NCBI RefSeq assembly: GCF_050296195.1
Contig: NZ_JBNKRB010000019.1
Length of the DNA: 64,000 nt
DNA from: Gynuella sp050296195
Lineage (GTDB): Bacteria; Pseudomonadota; Gammaproteobacteria; Pseudomonadales; Natronospirillaceae
Strand: one strand, 5' to 3'
In this document: positions 18,147-26,127 of the stretch, piece after piece
How the letters are laid out: every line of letters starts with the position of its first letter
How positions within the stretch are numbered: position 1 is the first letter of the stretch
The notes under the pieces: generated by a model
Told to the model about the DNA's origin: nothing
What the model saw: only the letters and a program-made list of their open reading frames with translations
Databases searched by the model: none
Made by a program: the position numbers and the translations under genes

Positions 18147-18166
18147 GCCTTACGAAAAAGTAAGGC
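18147..18166. terminator. Hairpin between convergent genes
   Basis: GCCTTAC-GAAAAA-GTAAGGC, a perfect 7-bp stem between the receiver gene and the convergent cupin gene. There is no T tract, so it is only a possible bidirectional terminator. Confidence 0.4.
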
Positions 18167-18221
18167 AATAACATATCGGTTACAGTAATGAGAGGCTACC
18201 TGCCTTTGCAGCACATCAGCG

Positions 18222-18533
18222 TCAGACACTTCCTTCCTGTTCCACCACCAGCACTCTGGCTTCACCAATTGGGTGGGCCACATGTTCAGTACCAATCGTA
18301 GCGTAAAACAGATCGCCGGCTGACAGGCGGTGGACATATTCGTGACCATCCTGACGATAATGCATATCCACTTCGCCATCGAGCACTACAAACACTTCCT
18401 CGCCGTCATTGATATGCCATCGATAGGGCTGATCAGTCCAGTGCAAACGGGTGGTGATTCCGTTCATATTGGCAATATCCAGCGCTCCCCAGGCACGATC
18501 AGCAACAAAGTCCTTGGCCTTTATAATCTTCAT
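18222..18533 (-). CDS. Small cupin-domain protein
   Basis: A 103-residue single cupin barrel. The metal-binding motif 1 is recognisable as HINDGEEVFVVLDGEVDMHY, and motif 2 as LSAGDLFYATIGTEHVAHP. The start is the ATG at 18533, where the conserved MKIIKAKDF sequence begins; longer in-frame starts run back into the upstream ABC gene. It follows the ABC ATPase gene by 16 bases on the same strand and may be co-transcribed. Substrate or signal unknown. Confidence 0.75.
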   Translation of the reverse strand: MKIIKAKDFVADRAWGALDIANMNGITTRLHWTDQPYRWHINDGEEVFVVLDGEVDMHYRQDGHEYVHRLSAGDLFYATIGTEHVAHPIGEARVLVVEQEGSV

Positions 18534-18549
18534 TCGGACGTCATCCCCA

Positions 18550-19503
18550 CTACGACGAAATGGTGTTATTTGTATCCTGTTTCTGTGAACGAACCAGGCT
18601 AACGAAAATATCTTCCAAGGAACTTTCCCGGCTCTGCAGATCTTTAAAATCGATCCCCTGTTCACCTAATAAACGCAACAACTCTGATATGCCAGAATGA
18701 TCGCTTTGAGAATCAAAGGTATAAATGAGCTGATACCCATCGTCAGCCAGCATCAGCGGATAGTCTTTTAATACTGCCGGAATATCATCCAACGGCTCTT
18801 TCAACGCCAGCCGCAATTCACGCTTACCCAGCTTCTGCATCAGTTGTTTTTTATCATCCACCAGGACAATTTTGCCCTTATTAATGACCCCGATGCGATC
18901 CGCCATTTCTTCGGCTTCCTCAATGTAGTGAGTGGTCAAAATAATGGTCACTCCATTTTCCCGAAGACCACGTACCATCTCCCACATATCACGCCGCAGC
19001 TCCACGTCCACTCCAGCGGTTGGCTCATCAAGAAACAGAATTTTAGGTTCGTGCGATAAGGCCTTGGCAATCATCAATCGCCGTTTCATGCCACCGGACA
19101 ATGCCATTATGCGGGCATCTTTCTTTTCCCATAGAGACAGGTCCCGCAATATTTTTTCGATATATTCCGGGTTTGGCGCTTTACCAAACAACCCTCGACT
19201 GAAGTTGACCGCACCCCATACCGTTTCAAACGAATCCGTCGACAATTCCTGAGGCACCAGTCCGATTTTTCCTCGTGCCTGCCGATACTCACGAACCACA
19301 TCATGCCCATCTGCCATAACCTGGCCATTAGACGGGTTTACAATGCCACAGATAATACTGATCAACGTCGTTTTACCCGCACCATTCGGGCCCAGTAGCG
19401 CAAATATTTCGCCGGCCTCAATCTCCAGATCAACCTGATTCAGAGCCTGAAAACCACTGTCATATATCTTGTTTAACTGCTTAATAGAAATGATAGCTGC
19501 CAT
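18550..19503 (-). CDS. ABC transporter ATP-binding protein, YadG-like, without adjacent permease
   Basis: A 317-residue ABC-2-type ATPase: Walker A GPNGAGKT, Q-loop VPQELS, signature LSGGMKRR, Walker B ILFLDEPTAGVD and switch His in TTHYIEEAE. A C-terminal extension of about 90 residues follows, as in drug and antibiotic exporter ATPases. Its best-known relative, YadG, works with the permease YadH, but no permease gene adjoins here: the next gene downstream is a cupin and upstream is a cytochrome c. The partner may be elsewhere, or one of the YbhR/YbhS permeases 1 kb upstream. Confidence 0.85.
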   Translation of the reverse strand: MAAIISIKQLNKIYDSGFQALNQVDLEIEAGEIFALLGPNGAGKTTLISIICGIVNPSNGQVMADGHDVVREYRQARGKIGLVPQELSTDSFETVWGAVNFSRGLFGKAPNPEYIEKILRDLSLWEKKDARIMALSGGMKRRLMIAKALSHEPKILFLDEPTAGVDVELRRDMWEMVRGLRENGVTIILTTHYIEEAEEMADRIGVINKGKIVLVDDKKQLMQKLGKRELRLALKEPLDDIPAVLKDYPLMLADDGYQLIYTFDSQSDHSGISELLRLLGEQGIDFKDLQSRESSLEDIFVSLVRSQKQDTNNTISS

Positions 19504-19570
19504 GCCCGCCCCGCTGTCGAAATCTTATGTGAAGGCAGGCATGGTAACACGGTTTTTCTGTGCTCAACGG

Positions 19571-19966
19571 CTACATTTTATGTTCCTGAGTTTTGATACC
19601 GTTGTACTTCTGAGTTTCCCGAATAAACACCAGCAAGGCTGTCATCTCCATGAAACCAACCTGAGGTTGCGAAGGCATATTGCCATAGGGCCAATGGTGC
19701 TGTTGCACACCATTTTTAATCGCCCGATAAAATGCTTCGTTACTGTGATGGCCAGGGTTATAAATCGAATGGATCAGCGGCGGCCCCGACTGAGTGCCCT
19801 GGGCATTGACACCATGACAGGCAGCACAGTTCTGGTTAAAGACCTGTTGCCCATATTGGCCCTTTTCAGAGAGATCACCGATTTTGACATCTACATGCCC
19901 CCGGTTATGGTTTGCCACAGCAATCGCAGATATCAGCATCAACGCTGATACGATCAGTATACGCAT
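19571..19966 (-). CDS. Periplasmic monohaem cytochrome c
   Basis: A 131-residue class I c-type cytochrome. A signal peptide (residues 1-18, ending AIAVA) is followed by the haem-binding motif CAACH near residue 47 and the axial Met in GNMPSQP near residue 98. It would carry or accept electrons in the periplasm. It lies 45 bases downstream of the gene for a small Cys-rich secreted protein on the same strand, so the two may be co-expressed. The redox partner is not evident. Confidence 0.85.
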   Translation of the reverse strand: MRILIVSALMLISAIAVANHNRGHVDVKIGDLSEKGQYGQQVFNQNCAACHGVNAQGTQSGPPLIHSIYNPGHHSNEAFYRAIKNGVQQHHWPYGNMPSQPQVGFMEMTALLVFIRETQKYNGIKTQEHKM

Positions 19967-20011
19967 GATTTGTTTTCCTAAATTATCAATGAATAGATTA
20001 AAAAAAGTGGC

Positions 20012-20314
20012 TCAGGAAAACAGAATCGGAGGATGGAAGATGTCAACCGGCAGATGGCCGGGTTGTGGAGACGTAAAGGTCGGATAGGACGCTGCCTGCA
20101 ATTGCATTGGAGAGTGACAGGAGTGCAGTATTGAGGCTTGTGAAAGTTGGCAGCATGTCTGCTGGCACGAACTGCCATCTTCGACACCCTGACAACCATT
20201 CATGGTAGTCATCTTCATGGCATGGGTCATCACAGAAGCATTGCCTGCTTCAGCAAAGGCTGGCTGCACAGACAATAATGCCAGCAATCCCAATAACCAT
20301 ATGTAACGCATCAT
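20012..20314 (-). CDS. Small secreted Cys/Met/His-containing protein
   Basis: About 100 residues, unrecognised. The ATG at 20314 has a GGGGGTGAT ribosome site 6 bases ahead and starts a clear signal peptide (MMRYIWLLGLLALLSVQPAFA). The mature part is rich in possible metal ligands: HAMKMTTMNGC, SSCQQTCCQ and HSCHSPM. The pattern recalls small copper-related secreted proteins such as CopL/DUF2946, but the match is only in style. The cytochrome c gene follows directly, which fits a role in periplasmic metal handling. That is inference. Confidence 0.6.
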   Translation of the reverse strand: MMRYIWLLGLLALLSVQPAFAEAGNASVMTHAMKMTTMNGCQGVEDGSSCQQTCCQLSQASILHSCHSPMQLQAASYPTFTSPQPGHLPVDIFHPPILFS

Positions 20315-20464
20315 GAACACATCACCCCCATCAGAAGCCAAAATACTACCGGGAGAAAAATATGCAAACAACCGCTGAATACAGATCTCACCAAACTAAC
20401 TGATGTTATGAAATGTGGTTCTCAATTAAACGGACAAAAACTATACCTGATGCAGACGGAATAT

Positions 20465-21568
20465 CTACTCCAGCCTCCGGGTAAAAAACCACCCGGCAAT
20501 AGATAACGTGACCAACCCGATCACCAGCAACGGCCAGGTATTCGTCCATACCTGTTCAAACGGCATGTTCTTGAGAAATAGACCTTTGACCGTAATCAGG
20601 CTGTGTTTAAGCGGATTGATCCAGGTAAGCGTCTGTAGCCAGCCCGGCATATTCTCAATGGGGGCAGCATAACCGGACAACGTAACGGCCGGCACCATAA
20701 ACAGAAATGCACCCAATATGGCCTGTTGCTGGGTTTTGGAAATGGCAGAGATGAACAGACCGACTCCCACCACTGCCATCACAAATGTGAACAAAACAAG
20801 CAGCAGCCACAGGAAGGATCCGGTAAACGGAATCTTAAAAACACCGACTGAGAATCCCCAGATCAGCATCCCTTCTGCCAGGCCCACCAATACCGCTGGC
20901 ACGGTTTTACCCACCAGAATCTCCCACGGCATAAGAGGTGAGACCAACAACTGATCAAACGTACCCAACTCACGCTCTCTGGCTACCGACAGTGCCGTAA
21001 CGATCAGAGTAATCAGCATGGCCAGAATCGCCACCAGCGACGGCACTGTGAACCACAAATATAACAAATTCATGTTGAACCAGTTACGCCCCACCAGCAC
21101 CGTTGGCAATACGTCACCGCCTCGCTTAAAACGCACTTCCGCACTGTAACCATTTACCAGTTGGGTAATGTAACCACTGACTATTTGCGCGGCATTGGAA
21201 CGACGACCATCCAGAATAACCTGCAGCTTCGCTACCTTGCCTCGCTCCAGCTGACGGGAAAAGTCCTGTGGGATCAAAATAGCAGCCATGACTTTTTGTT
21301 CATCGATCAGAGGATGCAGCGCCTGCAGACTGTTGACCATTTGAATATGCGTAAAAGTGGGAGAAGCCGCAAGCCGTTGTACAAGCTCATACCCATGTTT
21401 ACCAGTATCCTGGCTATAAATGGCCAGCGAGACATTTTTGACTTCCAGGGTGGCCGCAAAACTAAACACCAATAATTGCAGGATCGGCGGCGCAATCAAT
21501 ACCATCCGTCCGCGAGGATCGCGAAATAAAGCCAGCAGTTCTTTGACAATCAGCGCAAGGATTCTCAC
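20465..21568 (-). CDS. ybhR: ABC-2 exporter permease, YbhR-like
   Basis: A 367-residue ABC-2 permease: one N-terminal helix, a large periplasmic domain (residues 45-170) and five C-terminal helices with the family segment ARERELGTFDQLLVSPL. The start is a GTG at 21568 overlapping the stop of the previous gene by four bases (GTGA). The open frame extends upstream, but only inside that gene. It is the last gene of a ybhG-ybhF-ybhS-ybhR operon. With its paralogue it forms the inner-membrane channel of a tripartite exporter of drugs or other small molecules. Confidence 0.87.
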   Translation of the reverse strand: MRILALIVKELLALFRDPRGRMVLIAPPILQLLVFSFAATLEVKNVSLAIYSQDTGKHGYELVQRLAASPTFTHIQMVNSLQALHPLIDEQKVMAAILIPQDFSRQLERGKVAKLQVILDGRRSNAAQIVSGYITQLVNGYSAEVRFKRGGDVLPTVLVGRNWFNMNLLYLWFTVPSLVAILAMLITLIVTALSVARERELGTFDQLLVSPLMPWEILVGKTVPAVLVGLAEGMLIWGFSVGVFKIPFTGSFLWLLLVLFTFVMAVVGVGLFISAISKTQQQAILGAFLFMVPAVTLSGYAAPIENMPGWLQTLTWINPLKHSLITVKGLFLKNMPFEQVWTNTWPLLVIGLVTLSIAGWFFTRRLE

Positions 21569-22683
21569 ACATCCAACCTCTTGACGGTTTTTCGCGCGGT
21601 GAGAGCAAAAAACACCAGGCCGATAAACATCATAGAGCCCATGCAAGAAAGCAGTAGTGGCCAGACATTTCCACTGAGAAACAGCGTTTGCAGGCTGGTC
21701 ACAAAATAGCGGGCCGCAAACACATGACTGAGCATACGCACTGGCAACGGCATAGAACTGATCTCGAAAATAAATCCAGACAACATGAATGCCGGAAGAA
21801 AGGCCGACATTAATGCCATTTGAGATGCCACAAACTGATCCTTGGCCACCGATGAAATCAACAACCCCTGACCCAGGGCTCCAAGCAGGAAAACAGAGGT
21901 GGCCACAGCCAGTGCCAGAAATGATCCCCTGAATGGAACGTGATACCAGAATGTCGCTACTGCCCAACACACCACCATCGACCCCATCCCAAGCAAATAA
22001 TAGGGAATAAGCTTACCCAACAGGATTTGGCTGATTGAAACCGGCGTGGCCATTAACGCCTCCATGGTGCCCCGCTCCCATTCGCGGGCAATCACCAGCG
22101 CGGTCAGCAGGGTACCAATCAGCGTCATAATGATGGCAATTGAACCCGGGATTAGAACATTACGGCTGCGCAGTTCGGGGTTAAACCAAAAGCGGTTATC
22201 GAGCCTGATCAAAGAGGGCGTCAGATCAACGCCCCGATCACGTATCTGATGGCCCAGCCAGACCAGATAAACACCGTTGACATAATTCTGAACAAAGGAG
22301 GCAACGTTCGGCTCTGAACCATCGGCAATAACCTGAATACTTGCACTGCGGCCATCCAGAATCGCATCGGCCACCAGGTTCTGCGGCACCACGACTATGC
22401 CGCGGATTTTCCCAGCCACCAACTGCGGTTCGAATTCCCGTCGATCATGACCGATTTCAACCTCCAAAAAACGCGAGGAAGTAAACGTTTCCACAAGACT
22501 GGAAACGCTCGGAGACATATCTTCCAGGACCAACCCAATACGGATACGATTGCTATCGAGATTAACGCCGTAGCCAAATATGAATAACAATACCAACGGC
22601 AATACAAAGGCGATCAGAATAGCGCTTGGATCACGCATGATCTGTAGCATTTCTTTGCCGATCAATGCCACCAACCGTCTCAC
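21565..22683 (-). CDS. ybhS: ABC-2 exporter permease, YbhS-like
   Basis: A 372-residue ABC-2 permease paralogous to the next gene, with the same layout and the segment AREWERGTMEALMATPVSISQILLGK. It begins with GTG at 22683, overlapping the upstream ATPase stop by four bases. Lengths of the two permeases match E. coli YbhS (377) and YbhR (368). Overlaps at every junction imply coupled translation and fixed stoichiometry. Confidence 0.87.
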   Translation of the reverse strand: MRRLVALIGKEMLQIMRDPSAILIAFVLPLVLLFIFGYGVNLDSNRIRIGLVLEDMSPSVSSLVETFTSSRFLEVEIGHDRREFEPQLVAGKIRGIVVVPQNLVADAILDGRSASIQVIADGSEPNVASFVQNYVNGVYLVWLGHQIRDRGVDLTPSLIRLDNRFWFNPELRSRNVLIPGSIAIIMTLIGTLLTALVIAREWERGTMEALMATPVSISQILLGKLIPYYLLGMGSMVVCWAVATFWYHVPFRGSFLALAVATSVFLLGALGQGLLISSVAKDQFVASQMALMSAFLPAFMLSGFIFEISSMPLPVRMLSHVFAARYFVTSLQTLFLSGNVWPLLLSCMGSMMFIGLVFFALTARKTVKRLDV

Positions 22684-24410
22684 GCCGCCCCCTCTGCCAA
22701 TGGATCGTTGTCATAATTCCGGACCAACGATATAAATGCTTCTTCCAGTGTGGGCGACTCCATACCGGACAAATTTGAGGCCTTAAGTTTCAAATCATCC
22801 GGGCTGCCGGTAGCGATATTGTGACCCCGATATATCAGCCCGATACGATCACAATATTCGGCTTCATCCATAAAATGGGTGGTCACCATGACGGTCACCC
22901 CTTTCTCAACCATGGCATTTATGTGCATCCAGAATTCACGCCGGGTGATCGGGTCCACCCCCGAAGTTGGTTCATCGAGAAATAACACGTCGGGTTGGTG
23001 CATGACTGCACACGCCAGTGCCAATCGTTGTTTATAACCCAATGGTAATGATCCGGCGGTCATTTTCAGGTAGGGGGCAAAATTGAAAATATCCGTCATC
23101 AGTTCAATCTGATGTCGGCGGCGTTTCCCCGAGAGTCCATAGAGACCGGCAAAAAACCTTAAATTCTGCAATACACTCAAGTTAGCGTAGAGCGAAAAAG
23201 ACTGGGCCATGTATCCAATACGTGCACGCGCTTTGGAGGTTGCGGTTTTCAGATTCAATCCGGTGACAAAAGCTTCTCCGGAGCTGGGCTGTAACAATCC
23301 ACACATCATTTTGAAAGTTGTTGATTTGCCAGCTCCATTCGGACCCAGCAGGCCAAATACTTCCCCTCGGTGTATTTGGAAGGTGTTATCTGCCACTGCA
23401 GTGAATTGACCGAACTGTTTACTCAAGCAGTGGGCATCAATAACCGGTTGATCGTTGGCCGGTTTGTCCGCCATTTCTGCTGCCAGAGCTGACTGCCCTC
23501 CCGGACCACCACCCAGAATATCGATAAAGGCATCTTCGAATCCCGGTGCCACAGACTGCCACTGACCACTGTCCAATTTTGGCCGGGATTGCCCGGCCCC
23601 TAACACAACACGGACATTATGTCCCTGAATCACGCCATCGATGACCTCTGGCTGACGCAGCATGTCTGTAAGTAGCTTTCTGCGCGTTTCTGCTGGAATC
23701 CCTTGAATTTGCCACACCCGGCCACGGACTTTTTGAAACAACTCAGCCGGGGCACCATCATACAGCTTTTTACCGTCATTCAAGAGAATAACAGTATCGC
23801 ATTTTTCCGCCTCATCAAGATAAGCTGTTGACCAGACCACCGCCATGCCGGCGGATAACAGCTCACGCACCATCGCCCATAATTCACGGCGGGAGATTGG
23901 ATCCACCCCGACACTTGGTTCATCCAACAACAGCAATTGCGGATCACCAAGCAATGCACACGCGAGTCCCAGCTTTTGCTTCATACCTCCGGATAATTTT
24001 CCTGCCAATCGTTGCTGAAATGACTCCAGCGCAGTGAAATGCAGCAATCGGGCAAATTTATCGATACGTGCCTGGCCGGTTACCTGACGCAAATCCGCAT
24101 ACAGTTTCAGGTTCTCCAGCACCGTCAGATCTTCATAGAGACCAAATTTCTGTGGCATGTAACCAGTCACTTCATGCACTGCTCCAGCCTGCTGCACGGT
24201 GTCCAGTCCAGCGACAGCAATACTCCCACTATCTGCCTGCATCAAACCCACCAAATGACGTAACAGCGTGGTTTTACCGGCTCCATCCGGGCCAACCAGA
24301 CCGGTCATACGACCCGGAACGATCTCTGTGGAAATATCTTCCAGAGCAGGTCGGTCCATACCCTTGAAGTGCTTGCTGAGATGATCAATAACCGCCACCG
24401 GAGTACTCAT
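22680..24410 (-). CDS. ybhF: Exporter ATPase with two fused ABC domains, YbhF-like
   Basis: A 576-residue protein with two complete ABC domains, as in E. coli YbhF (578). Domain 1: GPDGAGKTT, LSGGMKQKLG, LLLLDEPSVGVDP. Domain 2: GPNGAGKSTTF, a signature-like SLPLGYKQRLALA and VLFLDEPTSGVDP. Domain 1 has Tyr (STAYLDEAE) where the usual switch His should be, whereas domain 2 has TTHFMDEAE. Domain 1 may therefore be less active or catalytically atypical. It starts by a 4-base overlap with the adaptor gene. Confidence 0.88.
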   Translation of the reverse strand: MSTPVAVIDHLSKHFKGMDRPALEDISTEIVPGRMTGLVGPDGAGKTTLLRHLVGLMQADSGSIAVAGLDTVQQAGAVHEVTGYMPQKFGLYEDLTVLENLKLYADLRQVTGQARIDKFARLLHFTALESFQQRLAGKLSGGMKQKLGLACALLGDPQLLLLDEPSVGVDPISRRELWAMVRELLSAGMAVVWSTAYLDEAEKCDTVILLNDGKKLYDGAPAELFQKVRGRVWQIQGIPAETRRKLLTDMLRQPEVIDGVIQGHNVRVVLGAGQSRPKLDSGQWQSVAPGFEDAFIDILGGGPGGQSALAAEMADKPANDQPVIDAHCLSKQFGQFTAVADNTFQIHRGEVFGLLGPNGAGKSTTFKMMCGLLQPSSGEAFVTGLNLKTATSKARARIGYMAQSFSLYANLSVLQNLRFFAGLYGLSGKRRRHQIELMTDIFNFAPYLKMTAGSLPLGYKQRLALACAVMHQPDVLFLDEPTSGVDPITRREFWMHINAMVEKGVTVMVTTHFMDEAEYCDRIGLIYRGHNIATGSPDDLKLKASNLSGMESPTLEEAFISLVRNYDNDPLAEGAA

Positions 24411-25252
24411 GACTGTCCTGCCGCAGGCTTTGGTATCGTGACCGTAACCGGCATACCCTGACGCAAGCCACGATCTGGATTAGCAACAATGACCCGCAAG
24501 CGATACACCAGTTCGGTTCGTAACTGGGTGGTTTCCACGGTTTTGGGTGTAAATTCGGCCTGGGGAGAAATAAATCCAATCTGCCCCTGATAAGTCCGGT
24601 GTGAATCGGTTGTGACGGTGACCTGCTGACCCGGTGAAAGGTAACCAAGATCGGGCTCATTAACGTATGTCCGTACCCATACTGGATCATTGAGCGCCAG
24701 GGTATACACCGGCTGACCAGAAGAAACGATAGACCCTTCCTCCCGCACACGGGTCAGAATAATACCGTCATTTGGTGCCAGCAAACGGCTGTCCTGCAAA
24801 GACGTTGCTGCAATGTTGACCTTTGCCTGCGCGGTCTTGACCCGGGCACGAGCCTCATCACGAGCAGCAATAGCATCATCGAACGCACCCTGGGAGATGG
24901 CCCCTTTTTTCAGTAACTCCGCATTACGTGCATACAATTTTTCGGCATTTTTTACAGCAGCTTCCGTTTCCTGCAACGATGCCTTGCGCAACGCCAGCTC
25001 ATCCATAAACGGTCCGGTATCAAGTACAGCCAACACGTCCCCGCGATGAACCTGATCACCTTCTTCCTGATTCAGGGTCTGAATACGGCCCGCCACCCGA
25101 AACCCCAGCGCTACATCACGAATGTCAATGTTGCCATATAGTGTCAGCTCGGTAGTCTCTGCCATCGGCAAGCGCTGTTGTGTCATATAGTAATAGCCAC
25201 CAACACCAGCCAGAGCCGACAACAACAGTAACACCAATACAACACGTTTCAT
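24407..25252 (-). CDS. ybhG: Exporter periplasmic adaptor (HlyD/MFP family), YbhG-like
   Basis: About 281 residues. An N-terminal membrane anchor (residues 3-20) leads into the biotinyl-lipoyl half GFRVAGRIQTLNQEEGDQV, a coiled-coil hairpin (residues 75-145, LQETEAAVKNAEKL ...), the second half LLAPNDGIILTRVREEGSIV and a beta-barrel. This is the membrane-fusion component that links the ABC permeases to an outer-membrane channel. The start at 25252 is preferred over 25276 because the basic MKRVVLV anchor begins there. It is the first gene of the four-gene operon. Confidence 0.87.
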   Translation of the reverse strand: MKRVVLVLLLLSALAGVGGYYYMTQQRLPMAETTELTLYGNIDIRDVALGFRVAGRIQTLNQEEGDQVHRGDVLAVLDTGPFMDELALRKASLQETEAAVKNAEKLYARNAELLKKGAISQGAFDDAIAARDEARARVKTAQAKVNIAATSLQDSRLLAPNDGIILTRVREEGSIVSSGQPVYTLALNDPVWVRTYVNEPDLGYLSPGQQVTVTTDSHRTYQGQIGFISPQAEFTPKTVETTQLRTELVYRLRVIVANPDRGLRQGMPVTVTIPKPAAGQS

Positions 25253-25461
25253 TGCACCACCCCTGAATGTTGCCATCTATTAAGTATTTAAGCAGGTGAT
25301 CAATCTTGCGCAATTAAGGCTCTATGATAAATGTAATTAATTCATCAAAGTCATGCTTATGATTAGCTGAGCTGGATTGTTGTAAAAATTCCATATCTGA
25401 CTTGATGAGTCAGATTTTCAGCTACACTGAACAAACCAATGTGACACTATGGAGGCCTGTG

Positions 25462-25878
25462 ATGCGTCGCTATATCCGCCATCCCATCACTGTACCCTTA
25501 CAGTACCAGTTTGCTGATGATTCTGACGGCCTGGCCTCCCGCACCAGCAATATCAGCAATGGAGGGCTGTGTATTAATACCGAAGAACCTTTACCTCCGG
25601 GGAAACATTTAAAAATCTGCATTCATATCGGCGACTTGCCATTTGAAGTGGATGCACAGGTTGTATGGTGCAACACCTGTCTGCTGGGTTTTGAAAGTGG
25701 GGTGTGCTTTCAGAATACAGAAGATGCATATGCTGCACGAATGGTTGAACAAATCTGCTATATTGAGCAGTATCGTCAGCGAATTCGGGAGCAGGAACAA
25801 AGGGAGCTCACCCAGGAACAGGCCGCTGAAGAATGGATCGAACGTCATGCAGCGGATTTCCCATCCTGGGATCACTGA
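25462..25878 (+). CDS. PilZ-domain c-di-GMP-binding protein
   Basis: A 138-residue protein with a PilZ domain at residues 1-95. The c-di-GMP motif RRYIRHP (RxxxR) is at the extreme N-terminus, and SNISNGGLCI is the second binding motif (NxSxxG). A C-terminal helical tail of about 40 residues is rich in Glu and Gln. The ATG at 25462 has GGAGG 6 bases ahead and puts the RxxxR motif at residues 2-6; an upstream ATG at 25402 lacks this. It is probably a c-di-GMP effector for motility, pili or polysaccharide production. Confidence 0.82.
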   Translation: MRRYIRHPITVPLQYQFADDSDGLASRTSNISNGGLCINTEEPLPPGKHLKICIHIGDLPFEVDAQVVWCNTCLLGFESGVCFQNTEDAYAARMVEQICYIEQYRQRIREQEQRELTQEQAAEEWIERHAADFPSWDH

Positions 25879-26127
25879 TCAGCAATAGATTCATCTCTTC
25901 ATCGTTACCGAAAACTTTTAAAATAAGTATGTTGATACAAAATGTTGTCATGCATTTTTGTGTCCAATCACGCGTCAGATTGACGGAATACAATAAAGCC
26001 TGATGACGCGGCAGGCAGGCGCTCACAAAACTGAATACATTGTGAGTAAATTTTTTCACAGAACTTGGCTTTTAGCGTCTCTCAGGAGATATTTAGTTCT
26101 TTAATATCGGATAACAGGTGTTTAAAC

